From Parathalassolituus penaei (GTDB lineage: Bacteria > Pseudomonadota > Gammaproteobacteria > Pseudomonadales > Oceanobacteraceae), in NCBI RefSeq assembly GCF_026626885.1, contig NZ_JAPNOA010000018.1:124001-188000 (forward strand): a DNA stretch of 64,000 nt, in the 5' to 3' direction. Under the pieces are notes generated by a model, which worked only from the letters and a program-made list of their open reading frames with translations, had not been told where the DNA came from and searched no databases. The translations under genes were made by a program, and so were the position numbers. Positions 1 to 8,253 of this stretch are shown here, piece by piece. Numbering within the stretch: position 1 is the first letter of the stretch; each line of letters opens with the position of its first letter.

Positions 1-1
1 T

Positions 2-673
2 GGCTCGCGGATGTCGGCGCAGCTGAGTGGTATGGATATGGCGGCCCGCAACAGTATGGACGGTGTGTCGATGGTGCAAACCGCCAGCGGTGCGCTGGAT
101 ACTTTGACCTCCAATATGTCGCGGATGCGTGAACTCGCTGTGCAGGCGGGTAACGGCACGCTCAATGATTCCGATCGGGCGGCGATCCAGTCGGAGATCA
201 ATCAGCTTAACGAACAGAACTCCAGCCTGCTGGAAGATGCCAACTACAACGGTCAGGCGCTGTTTCAGAACAGCCAGCCAATGCAGCTGCAGACCGGCCC
301 GAATGCCGGTGATACCACCGAGCTGGCAACCGGTGATCTGCTGCAAACTCTGAAAGATTCCGGGGTGTTTTCGTTGGACGTCAGCAGCTCGGATGCTGCG
401 AGTATGAGTCTGTCGACGCTGGATCTGGCGCTGTCGCAGGTAGGTGAGCGGCAATCGGGGCTGGGCGCGTTAAGTAACCGGCTTGATAGCAATCTCGATA
501 ACCTGGCAGAACGGCGACTGAATACCGCCGCCGCACAAAGCCGGATTATGGATACTGATATTGCCAAGGCGGCCAGTGAGTGGAGTTCATCGCAGATAAA
601 AGATCAGATGCAGCTGGCCATGCAGGCGCAAGCCAATGCCCATGCGGGTGATATGTTGCAGTTGCTGGGCTGA
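2..673 (+). CDS. Flagellin, 5' end cut off by window
   Basis: Filament subunit of the bacterial flagellum. The reading frame is open from base 2, so the true start lies before the window and the first part of the N-terminal D0 helix is missing. The visible part begins inside the conserved N-terminal flagellin domain, with motifs SMVQTASGALDTLTSNMSRM and MRELAVQAGNGT. It ends with the C-terminal helix region (AAAQSRIMDTDIAKAAS, then QLAMQAQANAHAGDMLQLLG). The variable central region between these is very short, so the surface-exposed D2/D3 part is essentially absent. A strong terminator follows. Family identity is secure; which flagellin paralogue it is cannot be said. Confidence 0.93.
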   Translation, partial: GSRMSAQLSGMDMAARNSMDGVSMVQTASGALDTLTSNMSRMRELAVQAGNGTLNDSDRAAIQSEINQLNEQNSSLLEDANYNGQALFQNSQPMQLQTGPNAGDTTELATGDLLQTLKDSGVFSLDVSSSDAASMSLSTLDLALSQVGERQSGLGALSNRLDSNLDNLAERRLNTAAAQSRIMDTDIAKAASEWSSSQIKDQMQLAMQAQANAHAGDMLQLLG

Positions 674-816
674 CGGGGTGGCTCAATAAGTGGATGTGCG
701 AGTGTTGGGAAGTGCTTGTTTGTTCTGACGAGCGGTTGTTTGACGTTGGTTTGAGTGTTTTGACGTTGGCTTGAATAGTTTGAAGTTGTCAGTAGCAAGA
801 TGTTGGTTATAGCTCA

Positions 817-849
817 GGGGTAACACCACGCGGTGTTACCCCTTTTTTT
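817..849 (+). terminator. Rho-independent terminator after flagellin
   Basis: A perfect 11-bp stem (GGGGTAACACC at 817-827 pairing with 832-842) with a 4-nt loop is followed by seven T residues (843-849). It lies 144 nt after the flagellin stop, as expected for a strongly expressed structural gene. Confidence 0.93.
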
Positions 850-920
850 GTACAGCGGGTTTTGCCCCATACGCTTTCGGTACGAGTTTTCTCTATGAGG
901 CGTGCGCAGGGCAAACCGGC

Positions 921-1616
921 TTACAGGCTGATGGTATCCAGCACGTCGTACATCTTCTGCAGCCATACTTTCACACGCTGACGCTCCAGCATACCCAGGG
1001 TTTCAATGCTGTCGCCCTTGTTGTTGATGGCTTTCCAGAAGCTGGTGTTGTGCAGGTCGATCTTCTGCATGGAGCCTTCGTTCAGCTTCGGCATGGAGAT
1101 GATGGTGGCACCCAGCTCTTCCGCGCGGGCTTTTTCGGCAGACTGTTCGAAAATGGAGAAGTCGGAGCAACGGCCGTAGTTCTGCACCAGAATGTAGTTC
1201 GGCTTGTCGCCGTAGGTGTCGAACAGGTGGTTCAGCAGGTTAACGGAATCCTTGCTGCCATCGATCACGTGCCAGAAGTTCACCTGAATACCCAGTTCAT
1301 CAAACAGGGTAAACAGGTCTGAATCTTCCACCCAACGCGCTACCGGAGCAAACGTCTGTGCTGCCAGATCAATCAGCACACTGTGCTCAGGATCTTCTGC
1401 AAAACACTCACCAATCAGGTCCAGGCTTTCGTAACTGTCGACCACGGTTTTGTGGGCGTAATCTTCGTAGAAACGACGGAAAGACTGGTGGGAACGGTCG
1501 GTGTCGAAACCGGTGAATGGTTTCTTCTGGTCAATAAAGTACTGGGCCAGAACACGAGACAGCACTGACTTGCCAACGCCGCCTTTTTCACCGCCGATAA
1601 AGTTAAGAGATCCCAT
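921..1616 (-). CDS. ParA/MinD-like P-loop ATPase
   Basis: A 231-residue P-loop NTPase of the SIMIBI class. The chosen start gives MGSLNFIGGEKGGVGKS, with the deviant Walker A motif KGGVGKS at the N-terminus as in ParA/MinD proteins, and a purine-rich site (AAGGAAC) lies 7 nt upstream on the minus strand. The frame stays open for another 70 codons upstream, but that part looks like intergenic sequence and would displace the P-loop from its usual place. Later segments such as VLIDLAAQTF and YILVQNYGR fit the switch and base-binding regions. There is no ParB partner or parS-like neighbour, so a plasmid or chromosome partition role is not supported. The cargo is unknown. Confidence 0.8.
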   Translation of the reverse strand: MGSLNFIGGEKGGVGKSVLSRVLAQYFIDQKKPFTGFDTDRSHQSFRRFYEDYAHKTVVDSYESLDLIGECFAEDPEHSVLIDLAAQTFAPVARWVEDSDLFTLFDELGIQVNFWHVIDGSKDSVNLLNHLFDTYGDKPNYILVQNYGRCSDFSIFEQSAEKARAEELGATIISMPKLNEGSMQKIDLHNTSFWKAINNKGDSIETLGMLERQRVKVWLQKMYDVLDTISL

Positions 1617-1813
1617 GGTTTTCAGTTCCTTGCTTGAGTGGTAAGGCTGGTGGTTTCTGTCGTGAAAGTCAGCCGTCCGGATAGGGGCGTGAACCTTAGG
1701 GATAATTGCGCAGACATGCAACAGGAAAGGAGCGGGTGGTTCAGACGGTGTGGACTTTATTGGCAGAGTGCCGGGTATTGGCTGGATAAGATGGCTGTAT
1801 GTGCTTATCATGG

Positions 1814-1824
1814 GTACATTGTAC
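1814..1824. promoter_or_regulatory. Candidate operator of the higBA operon
   Basis: GTACATTGTAC has two GTAC halves around a 3-bp centre and lies just upstream of the toxin ribosome-binding site (GGAGG, 1827-1831). Toxin-antitoxin operons are usually autoregulated by the DNA-binding antitoxin at such a palindrome. Assignment as the HigA site is inference. Confidence 0.45.
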
Positions 1825-1837
1825 ACGGAGGTTCCGG

Positions 1838-2158
1838 GTGATTACCTTTATCGAACTGGAAAGTTTCAGGAAGCGCCGTAGCACCTTGATGGACGATGAC
1901 GAGTTCCGGGAGTTGCAGCAAACGCTTATTGTCAATCCGGAGCTGGGTCCGGTGATATCTGGTACGGGAGGCTTTCGCAAGTTGCGCTGGTCCCGTCCCG
2001 GGGCGGGCAAAAGTGGCGGAGTCAGAGTGATCTATTACAACCGTTCAGAGACTACGGGGCGTGTGTATCTGGCACTGATCTACGCGAAAAATGAAGCTGA
2101 CAACCTGACCGCTGAACAGAAACACCTGCTGAAGGCTGTTGTAGAAAAGCTTAAGTGA
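1838..2158 (+). CDS. higB: HigB-type toxin (RelE superfamily mRNA interferase)
   Basis: About 106 residues. The start is taken as GTG at 1838 because GGAGG lies 6 nt upstream; an earlier in-frame ATG at 1799 has no such site. The sequence follows the HigB2 (Vibrio cholerae) pattern: FRELQQTLIVNPELG, then GTGGFRKLRW, a basic glycine-rich turn (GAGKSGGVRVIYY), and YLALIYAKNEADNLT. Known members cleave translated mRNA at the ribosome. The basic residues and the Y/K-rich C-terminal strand of the family are present, so it looks intact. It overlaps the next frame slightly and is followed by its antitoxin, in toxin-first order as in other higBA loci. Confidence 0.85.
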   Translation: MITFIELESFRKRRSTLMDDDEFRELQQTLIVNPELGPVISGTGGFRKLRWSRPGAGKSGGVRVIYYNRSETTGRVYLALIYAKNEADNLTAEQKHLLKAVVEKLK

Positions 2159-2166
2159 GGCATTCA

Positions 2167-2472
2167 ATGAAAGACGAACTTTTTGCCGATTTATTGGCCA
2201 GTGCCGAAGAAATGGTAGCGATTGAAACAGGAGTCAAAGCTCCGGCTCCTGAAGCTGTTCATGTCTTTGATACCGTCGACGTGCGTGCGATTCGCGAGGC
2301 GACAGGACGCAGTCGAGACGAATTTGCTGTTTTGATTGGCACCAGTGTGGAAACCGTAAAAAGCTGGGAAAACAGACGCCGTAATCCAACGGGTCCTACT
2401 CAGAAGCTGTTGCTGTTGATCCAGCATAATCCGGTGGCGATGACAGCCATTCTCGAACAAGGTGCTCATTAA
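2167..2472 (+). CDS. higA: HigA-type antitoxin with XRE helix-turn-helix
   Basis: About 101 residues. ATG 2167 is preferred over GTG 2155 because GAGG (2157-2160) is spaced 6 nt from it. The N-terminal part (MKDELFADLLASAEEM) resembles the toxin-neutralising helix of HigA2-type antitoxins. The C-terminal half is an XRE/Cro helix-turn-helix (VDVRAIREATGRSRDEFAVL, then TSVETVKSWENRRRNPTGPT), which should bind the operator. The gene starts 9 nt after the toxin stop, so the two are translationally coupled. No terminator was found directly downstream. Confidence 0.85.
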   Translation: MKDELFADLLASAEEMVAIETGVKAPAPEAVHVFDTVDVRAIREATGRSRDEFAVLIGTSVETVKSWENRRRNPTGPTQKLLLLIQHNPVAMTAILEQGAH

Positions 2473-2542
2473 CAGGGGTGGGGTTACAAGGTGGCGGCAT
2501 GACGGAGCAGGCTAGCTCATCTTGGATAGATTTAATTCAGAT

Positions 2543-2585
2543 GATGTATTACGCGTTACGCCTGACGGCGCAACGCTAATACATC
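2543..2585. repeat. Short palindromic repeat, GATGTATTA...TAATACATC
   Basis: A 43-bp imperfect palindrome with outer arms GATGTATTA and TAATACATC and an inner GCCTGACGGC. Related copies lie at 8025-8068, 8217-8244 and 8254-8297. It sits between higA and the 3' end of dbpA and can form a hairpin at transcript ends. REP-like intergenic repeats of this look are common in proteobacteria. Confidence 0.75.
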
Positions 2586-2619
2586 TACGGTGCTGTTCTC
2601 TGGACTCCAGACTGGAGCA

Positions 2620-3999
2620 TCACACCTTGCGTGCCTTGATGGCGCGGCCTTTTACTTTGCCTTTGGTCAGCATGGTTAATGCCAGGCTGGCGCGTGGGCG
2701 TGGCACGGCGACGTAGGCGACAAAGTCCATCACGTCGATCTTGCCGATTTCATTACCATCCAGACCGCCAGCGGCGGTGAGGGCGCCAACGATGTCGCCC
2801 GGGCGCAGTTTGTCTTTACGACCCGCTGCCAGACACAGGGTAACCATGGCCGGGCGTTGCGGGTTGAGGCTGCGGTTACCCAGTTCAACCGGGCTGATCA
2901 GCTGGATGTCGGCCTGTTGCTGTTCGCGAATGGCGTTCTGTTTGTAGTCTTCGCTGCTGCTCACCAGGCTGATGGCGATACCTTCTTTACCGGCGCGGCC
3001 AGTACGACCGATACGGTGGGTGTACACCTCGGTATCGCGTGGCAGTTCGTAGTTGATTACCGCTGGCAGGTCGTCAACGTCGAGGCCGCGGGCGGCAACG
3101 TCGGTGGCGATCAGGAAGTTGGCGCTGTTCTGTTTGAAGCAGGTTAACACCTGATCACGCTCGCGTTGTTCCATATCACCGTGAATCGGCAGGGCGATGT
3201 AGCCGAGGTCTTTCAGGTGACGGGCGGTTTCTTCGGTGGTCTGACGGGTGTTACAGAAGATCACCGCTTGCTGCAGGTTGTAGTTGGCCAGTACGCGTTC
3301 GAGAGTGCCCAGGCGCTGGTCGCGTTCGGTCAGCACAAACGCCTGACGAATGCTGCTGGCGGTGTGCAAGGATTCAACTTTGACCGATTTTGGCTCCTGC
3401 TGGATGCGCGCGCTCAGCTGCTGAATGTTGTCTGGGTAAGTAGCGGAGAACAGCAGGGTCTGGCGGTCTTCCGGGGTGTGGCCAATGATGTGGTGAATGT
3501 CTTCGGTGAAGCCCATGTCGAGCATACGGTCGGCTTCGTCCAGCACCAGCATCTGCACTTCATCAATGCGCAGGGTGTTCTTGCGCAGGTGATCCTTGAT
3601 GCGGCCCGGTGTGCCCACCACGATATGCGCGCCGTGCTCCAGCGAGGCGATTTGTGGTCCGATGGAGACGCCACCACACAGTACGACAATTTTTACGTTG
3701 GGTTGGAAACGCGCCAGGCGCCGCAGCTCGGTGGCTACCTGGGTGGCCAGTTCGCGGGTTGGGCACAACACCAGACCCTGACAGCCAAAGAAGCGCGGGT
3801 TGATACCGAGCAGCAATGGCAGGCCGAAGCTGGCGGTTTTACCGGAACCGGTGCGTGCCTGGGCAATCAGGTCGTGACCTTCCAGCGCCAGCGGCAGGGC
3901 CTGCTGCTGGATGGCGGTCATTTCCTTGTAACCAAGGCTGTCGAGGTTTTCGAGCAGGGCGGCCGGCAGTGGCAGCGAGGCGAAACTGGATGCGGTCAT
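2620..3999 (-). CDS. dbpA: ATP-dependent RNA helicase DbpA
   Basis: A 459-residue DEAD-box helicase that acts in large ribosomal subunit assembly and is targeted to 23S rRNA hairpin 92. Motifs in order: Q motif region (YKEMTAIQQQALP), Walker A ARTGSGKT, PTRELA, TPGR, DEAD in LVLDEADRML, SAT, and the C-terminal ATDVAARGLDV and HRIGRTGRAG. The last ~75 residues (VTLCLAAGRKDKLRPGDIVG onward) form the DbpA-specific RNA-binding domain, which separates it from RhlB, RhlE and SrmB. Its start codon overlaps the trmA stop (ATGA), so the two genes are co-transcribed and coupled. Length matches the family. Confidence 0.96.
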   Translation of the reverse strand: MTASSFASLPLPAALLENLDSLGYKEMTAIQQQALPLALEGHDLIAQARTGSGKTASFGLPLLLGINPRFFGCQGLVLCPTRELATQVATELRRLARFQPNVKIVVLCGGVSIGPQIASLEHGAHIVVGTPGRIKDHLRKNTLRIDEVQMLVLDEADRMLDMGFTEDIHHIIGHTPEDRQTLLFSATYPDNIQQLSARIQQEPKSVKVESLHTASSIRQAFVLTERDQRLGTLERVLANYNLQQAVIFCNTRQTTEETARHLKDLGYIALPIHGDMEQRERDQVLTCFKQNSANFLIATDVAARGLDVDDLPAVINYELPRDTEVYTHRIGRTGRAGKEGIAISLVSSSEDYKQNAIREQQQADIQLISPVELGNRSLNPQRPAMVTLCLAAGRKDKLRPGDIVGALTAAGGLDGNEIGKIDVMDFVAYVAVPRPRASLALTMLTKGKVKGRAIKARKV

Positions 4000-5108
4000 G
4001 AACTGGCTCCGTGGCGACGACGCAGCAACACGCCGGTTTCAATGTGTTCGGTGTACGGGAACTGGTCAAACAGGGCCAGACGTACAATGTCGTGAGTGGT
4101 GGTTAACACCTGCAGGTTCTGTTGCAGGGTTTCCGGGTTACAGGAAATGTACAGAATGTTGTCGTAACCCTGGGTCTGGCGCACGGATTCGTCGTCGAGA
4201 CCGGCGCGTGGCGGGTCGACCAGAACGGTACGGAAATCATAAGACGCCAGATCAACACCTTTCAGGCGTTCGAATTGTTGTTCGCCACGCAGGGCGGTCA
4301 CAAATTCTTCGCTCGACAGTCTGGCAATAATCAGATTGTCGATCTCATTTTTGGCTATATTAATCTGGGCGGCTGCAACCGAGGTTTTGGAAATCTCGGT
4401 GGCCAGTACGCGCTCAAAGCGGTCGGCCAGTGCAATCGAGAAGTTGCCGTTACCGCAGTAAAGCTCCAGCAAGTCTCCACCCATCCCGGTCAGGCATTCA
4501 CGCGCCCATGACAACATGCGGCAGTTCATGCCGCCGTTTGGCTGTGTGAAGCCGCCTTCAATCTGGCGATAGTGGAGCTGCAGGCCATCAACCGGCAGGC
4601 ACTCGTTCACGTAGTCACGATCCAGCACGATCTTCTGTTTTTTGGAGCGGCCAATCACCGGGAAACCGAGGGTGGCCATCAGCTGGCGTGCGGCTTCTTG
4701 CCATTCGTCTTCGAGTTTTTTGTGGTAGATCAGCGTGATCAGGGCGTCGCCACTGAGGGTGGTCAGAAACTCTACCTGAAACAGGCGATGACGCAGGATG
4801 TGATGCTGGTGCAGCTGGTCGAGCAGCTCCTGCATCAGGCGGTTGATCAGCGGAGCGGCAATCGGGAATTCGCGGACCTCGTAAACCTTGCTGCGATCAC
4901 CCGGTTCAAACATGGCGTAAAAGCAACGTTCAGCCGTGTGCCACAGCCGGAATTCGGCACGCAGACGGAAGTGGCTGGGCGCGCTGGCGTGAACTTCAAC
5001 GGCGGGTGGGTTGAACTCCGCCATCAGGCTTTGCAGCCGTTGGCTCTTTTGTTCCAGAAGTTCGGCGTAGCGTTCGGGGTCGACCCCGTGCTGGTACAAG
5101 TCGGACAT
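3996..5108 (-). CDS. trmA: tRNA (uracil-54 C5)-methyltransferase TrmA
   Basis: A 370-residue enzyme that makes ribothymidine at position 54 of the tRNA T-loop using S-adenosylmethionine. Visible motifs are the SAM-binding LLELYCGNGNFSIALA, DPPRAG, the catalytic cysteine in YISCNPETL, and the C-terminal FDQFPYTEHIETGVLL carrying the general-base glutamate. The absence of an N-terminal TRAM domain and of a Cys4 iron-sulfur motif separates it from RlmD/RumA and RlmC. It lies upstream of dbpA with a 4-nt overlap, joining two RNA-maturation genes in one transcript. Confidence 0.96.
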   Translation of the reverse strand: MSDLYQHGVDPERYAELLEQKSQRLQSLMAEFNPPAVEVHASAPSHFRLRAEFRLWHTAERCFYAMFEPGDRSKVYEVREFPIAAPLINRLMQELLDQLHQHHILRHRLFQVEFLTTLSGDALITLIYHKKLEDEWQEAARQLMATLGFPVIGRSKKQKIVLDRDYVNECLPVDGLQLHYRQIEGGFTQPNGGMNCRMLSWARECLTGMGGDLLELYCGNGNFSIALADRFERVLATEISKTSVAAAQINIAKNEIDNLIIARLSSEEFVTALRGEQQFERLKGVDLASYDFRTVLVDPPRAGLDDESVRQTQGYDNILYISCNPETLQQNLQVLTTTHDIVRLALFDQFPYTEHIETGVLLRRRHGASS

Positions 5109-5317
5109 ATTTGTGGGTAAGCTCTGCGCTCGGTACGTTAGGTTCGCGTTCGAAAAAGCCGGGCATTATACGGTAAAGTCGGCGCGATGTTCGTATTTTG
5201 TGCGATTGCGCAAGCTGCCAGACAAGAATTGATAACCATAACAATAACAGCGTCATGATCTTGCCGGTGCCGTGGAGTGCAATGTGGCGGGGTCATTGCT
5301 GCAGGGGCATGAATGGC

Positions 5318-6187
5318 ATGAGTAACGTTCTGGATGAATTGCTGGATCTTTTGGGGCTGGAGGCGATTGGTATGAATCGTTTCCGGGGCCGCTGTCAGGA
5401 TCTCGGCTTTCGCAGTCTGTTTGGTGGGCAGGTGCTGGGGCAGGGGTTATCTGCTGCCATGCAAACCTTGCCCGGTGATTCGGGGCAGGGCTGGTGGCCC
5501 AACTCCCTGCACGCCTATTTTCTGCGCCCTGGTTCGGTGACTGAAAGCATCGAGCTGGAGGTGTCACTGCTGCGCGATGGCCGCAGCTTCGCCAATCGGC
5601 AGGTTATCGTCAGTCAGAAAGGCAAGGCACTGCTGTCGATGATCTGTTCGTTCCATCGGCCGGAAGACGGCTTCGAGCATCAGACCATCAAGCCGGATGT
5701 GCCCGGCCCGGAGGGTATTGCCTCGCAGGTGGAGCTGGCGCGTCAGTGGCGCGATCACTTCCCAGAACGTTTGCGGCCGCTCTACACTGCCGACAAGCCC
5801 ATCGAAATGCGGGTGTTGAACCCGGTCAATATTTTCTCGCCTGAAGCCCGCGCCCCGGAAAAGGTGGTGTGGATGCGTGCCGATGACATGCTCGGCGGCA
5901 GTGTGCGCGAGCATACCTCGTTGCTGGCGTATGCCTCGGATTTCAACCTGATTACCACGGCGTTGTATCCGCATGGGGTGTCGGTGTATCAAAAGGATAT
6001 GCAGGTCGCGAGTCTTGATCACAGCATCTGGTTTCATCGCCCGTTCCGGATGGATGAGTGGTTGCTGTATTGCATCGACAGCCCGAGTGCCAGTGGTGGG
6101 CGAGGGTTCTGTCGGGGGCAGATTTTCAGTGCTAGCGGTGAGCTGGTGGCGTCGGTGGCGCAGGAAGGTTTGATACGCAAACGGTGA
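5318..6187 (+). CDS. tesB: Acyl-CoA thioesterase II (TesB)
   Basis: Hydrolyses medium- and long-chain acyl-CoA to free acid and CoA in the cytoplasm. 289 residues from ATG 5318, which gives the family-typical start MSNVLDELLDLLGLE. AGGGG at 5303-5307 is spaced 10 nt from it, while ATG 5309 would sit almost on that site. Two tandem hot-dog domains are visible: FGGQVLGQGLSAAMQ and LHAYFLRPG in the first; LLAYASDFNLITTALYPHG, HSIWFHRPF and the terminal VASVAQEG in the second. The Asp of SDFN and the Gln of AQEG correspond to the known catalytic Asp/Gln of E. coli TesB. Monocistronic, divergent from trmA. Confidence 0.94.
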   Translation: MSNVLDELLDLLGLEAIGMNRFRGRCQDLGFRSLFGGQVLGQGLSAAMQTLPGDSGQGWWPNSLHAYFLRPGSVTESIELEVSLLRDGRSFANRQVIVSQKGKALLSMICSFHRPEDGFEHQTIKPDVPGPEGIASQVELARQWRDHFPERLRPLYTADKPIEMRVLNPVNIFSPEARAPEKVVWMRADDMLGGSVREHTSLLAYASDFNLITTALYPHGVSVYQKDMQVASLDHSIWFHRPFRMDEWLLYCIDSPSASGGRGFCRGQIFSASGELVASVAQEGLIRKR

Positions 6188-6320
6188 GCGAGAGTGTTTT
6201 GTGTTCCCACGCCCCTCGGCAAAAAATCACCGTTGATACATGAAATGTGCCTGATCTTCAGATTGACCCGACATGGCATAGCCGTTTAACTGGCCGTTTT
6301 ATGTATCCAGGGGATTACTC

Positions 6321-6587
6321 ATGAACAATCTGACGACCATCCTGATGGATCTGCTCTGTTATCTCTCGGTAGAACCGGACAACGGTTACGACCCGGATGA
6401 AACGGCGGATTTGCAGATCAATGCCTGGCAAACCCTGATTCACGATCTGACGGAAGAAGAGTCGGAACTGATAAAAGAGGCCGCCCGTGTGAAGCTGGCG
6501 GCGATGGAAGGCATTCAGAATCCATCCGCCGAGCAGGAGCAGGTGATGGATATTCTGGCCGCGTTTGTGGACGGTGAGCTGCAGTAA
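6321..6587 (+). CDS. Small acidic hypothetical protein
   Basis: 88 residues, rich in Asp and Glu (PDNGYDPDETADLQ, LTEEESELIKEAARV) and predicted mostly helical, without signal peptide, membrane segment or cysteine cluster. A GGGG-containing site (CAGGGGATTACTC) precedes the ATG. Codon use resembles its neighbours and the frame is clean, so it is likely real. I do not recognise a family. It stands alone between tesB and a convergent crotonase gene. Confidence 0.6.
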   Translation: MNNLTTILMDLLCYLSVEPDNGYDPDETADLQINAWQTLIHDLTEEESELIKEAARVKLAAMEGIQNPSAEQEQVMDILAAFVDGELQ

Positions 6588-6672
6588 CGGACTGAAGCCG
6601 ACGCTGGCGGGTGTCAGTATCAGCAGCCACCGTCGGTGAGAACCGGTGGCCATCCTGGAGGGCTGTTGTTGA

Positions 6673-7413
6673 TCAGCGGCCTTCGAAGACCGGTCTGGTT
6701 TTGCTGCGCCAGGCTTCCATGCCACGATCGGCGTCTTCGCTGAACATCATGCGGTCGCTTTGCAGGCGGGTCTGGTACTGGATTTCGGTCGGGGTTTTGC
6801 CCATGGCGTCCAGGCACATGCGTTTGCTGTACTGCACCACCAGCGGTGCGTTGTCGGCCAGAATACGCGCCATACGCATGGCTTCTTCACGTTCCTTGCC
6901 CGGTGCCACCAGACGGTTGGCAAAGCCGACATCGTAGGCGCGCTGGCCACTGATGGGCTCGGCCAGCATGATCATTTCCATGGCCAGACGGGCAGGCATG
7001 CGTTTCACCGCGCCGATAATCAGGCCGTTGGAGAAGCCCAGCTTGGCTTCCGGGTAGTTGAAGACGGTTTCGTCACTCACCACGATGAAGTCGCACATCG
7101 ACACCAGTGATACCCCAATACCAATGACCTTCTGGTTAGCGGCCACGATGATGGGTTTGTCGGTCTGGAAACCGATTTCCGGAATGGCTTCCCAGATATT
7201 TTCCGGTGGCTCGAACAGGTCGGCTCCCGCACAAAACACGCGCTCATCGTTGGATACCAGCACCGCCACCCGATCATCACTGGCGGCAAAACGTTTGAAG
7301 CAATCACGCAGTTCCGCCGCCATGCGGAACGAGATGGCGTTACGCTTGTCCGCCCGATTCAGGGCAATGGTGGCGATGCCATCGTTTGATTGGTAATCCA
7401 TGAATTCATACAT
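6673..7413 (-). CDS. Enoyl-CoA hydratase/isomerase (crotonase) family protein
   Basis: 246 residues with the crotonase fold. ALNRADKRNAIS is the CoA-binding start, FCAGADL supplies the first oxyanion-hole strand, and IVAANQKVIGIGVSLVSMCD carries the second. The glutamate that hydratases use at the end of the GGG(C/H)E motif is replaced here (GIGVSLVSM). The second glutamate is kept in FNYPEAKLGF, so it may be an isomerase or a CoA-ester hydrolase-like member rather than a classical hydratase. No other beta-oxidation gene is adjacent. A truncated IclR-type regulator is divergent from it, which may hint at an older catabolic gene pair. Confidence 0.85.
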   Translation of the reverse strand: MYEFMDYQSNDGIATIALNRADKRNAISFRMAAELRDCFKRFAASDDRVAVLVSNDERVFCAGADLFEPPENIWEAIPEIGFQTDKPIIVAANQKVIGIGVSLVSMCDFIVVSDETVFNYPEAKLGFSNGLIIGAVKRMPARLAMEMIMLAEPISGQRAYDVGFANRLVAPGKEREEAMRMARILADNAPLVVQYSKRMCLDAMGKTPTEIQYQTRLQSDRMMFSEDADRGMEAWRSKTRPVFEGR

Positions 7414-7514
7414 CGGCGGTTCCTCTGCTTTTATTTTGATTAGGGTTTATTTTGATTGGGCAAGGATGAACTTAAATTCTGAAATATAGAATTGAATTTC
7501 ATACAGCGCCGCTG

Positions 7515-7943
7515 ATGATCAAAAGCGTCGAAAGCGCACTCAACCACCCGCTGCAATTGTTCACCAAATACAGCCTGCGCTCAGCGGCCACCTGCACCTC
7601 TGTCGGGCTGGTATTGCTGGCGCATCAGGCTAGTGAGGTGATCGAGAACTTTGCCAATAATCTGGTTCCGGCGACACCAAAATCCATGACGTCCGCCGAC
7701 GTTCTGCGGGAGCGCCTGCACAACATTCGTCACAGCGGTCATGTGATTGTGCGCGACGAATGGCAGTTCGGACTGTTGGCGGTATCGGTGGCGATCTACG
7801 AAAACGGCGAAGTCTCCGCCTGCATCACCATTTCCGGCACCTCGGACCGCCTGACCGCAGCCGTTGCCGAAAGCCTGTTACCCGCCATGCACAAAGCGGC
7901 AGCCGATATCAGCACGCTGATGCGCGGCGGATTCGGGCGTTAG
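7515..7943 (+). pseudogene. IclR-family regulator remnant, effector domain only
   Basis: 142 codons whose second half fits the IclR C-terminal effector domain: PKSMTSADVLRERLHNIRHS, then GLLAVSVAIYENGEVSACIT, then ISGTSDRLTAAVAESLLPAM. Complete IclR proteins are about 250 residues and begin with a winged helix-turn-helix. Here that domain is absent: only about 25 unrelated residues precede the effector domain, and the adjacent bases show no helix-turn-helix in another frame. The ATG at 7515 has no convincing ribosome-binding site. It is most likely a degraded gene, although expression of a DNA-binding-less ligand domain cannot be excluded. Confidence 0.6.
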
Positions 7944-8024
7944 TGGCCTTGTTGCTGGATTTCCGCACCGCAGGGTGGTTTAGCCGAGCGTCGCCCGGCT
8001 GGGGCGTAATCCATCAAACCATTC

Positions 8025-8068
8025 GATGTATTATTCGGTTCGCCTGGTGGCGTACACGCTAATACATC
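8025..8068. repeat. Palindromic repeat copy (GATGTATTA family)
   Basis: Arms GATGTATTA (8025-8033) and TAATACATC (8060-8068) enclose TTCGCCTGGTGGCG. Same family as the copies at 2543, 8217 and 8254. It lies directly downstream of the vapC remnant. Confidence 0.75.
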
Positions 8069-8093
8069 CTACAAAACTCCGATATCGTCTACC

Positions 8094-8216
8094 TCAATCC
8101 ACCCAATCTTCCACCCGCAATCCCGGCACTCGTTCAAACTCCCTGAGGTTATTGGTCACCAGTATCAGCCCCTGGCTGCGGGCGTGTCCGGCGATCATTT
8201 GGTCGTAGTGACGTAG
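8094..8216 (-). pseudogene. vapC toxin remnant (PIN domain C-terminus)
   Basis: The minus-strand frame ending at TGA 8094-8096 reads YDQMIAGHARSQGLILVTNN, followed by LREFERVPGLRVEDWVD. This is the typical last 35-40 residues of a VapC ribonuclease, including the TNN and conserved REFERVPGL parts. The N-terminal two thirds with the catalytic acidic residues are missing: the frame runs directly into a palindromic repeat at 8217. No vapB antitoxin is adjacent. It is a dead gene fragment left after deletion or repeat insertion. Confidence 0.85.
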
Positions 8217-8244
8217 GATGTAATAGCCGAAGGCGTATTACATC
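8217..8244. repeat. Palindromic repeat copy truncating vapC
   Basis: GATGTAATA (8217-8225) and TATTACATC (8236-8244) are perfect inverted arms around GCCGAAGGCG. The repeat begins exactly where recognisable vapC sequence stops. Confidence 0.75.
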
Positions 8245-8253
8245 AAGCCATTC

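Noticed and set aside
1617-1826. Seventy-codon N-terminal extension of the ParA-like protein
   Set aside because: It would move the P-loop from its usual N-terminal place and overlaps the higBA promoter; the ATG at 1616 has the better ribosome-binding site.
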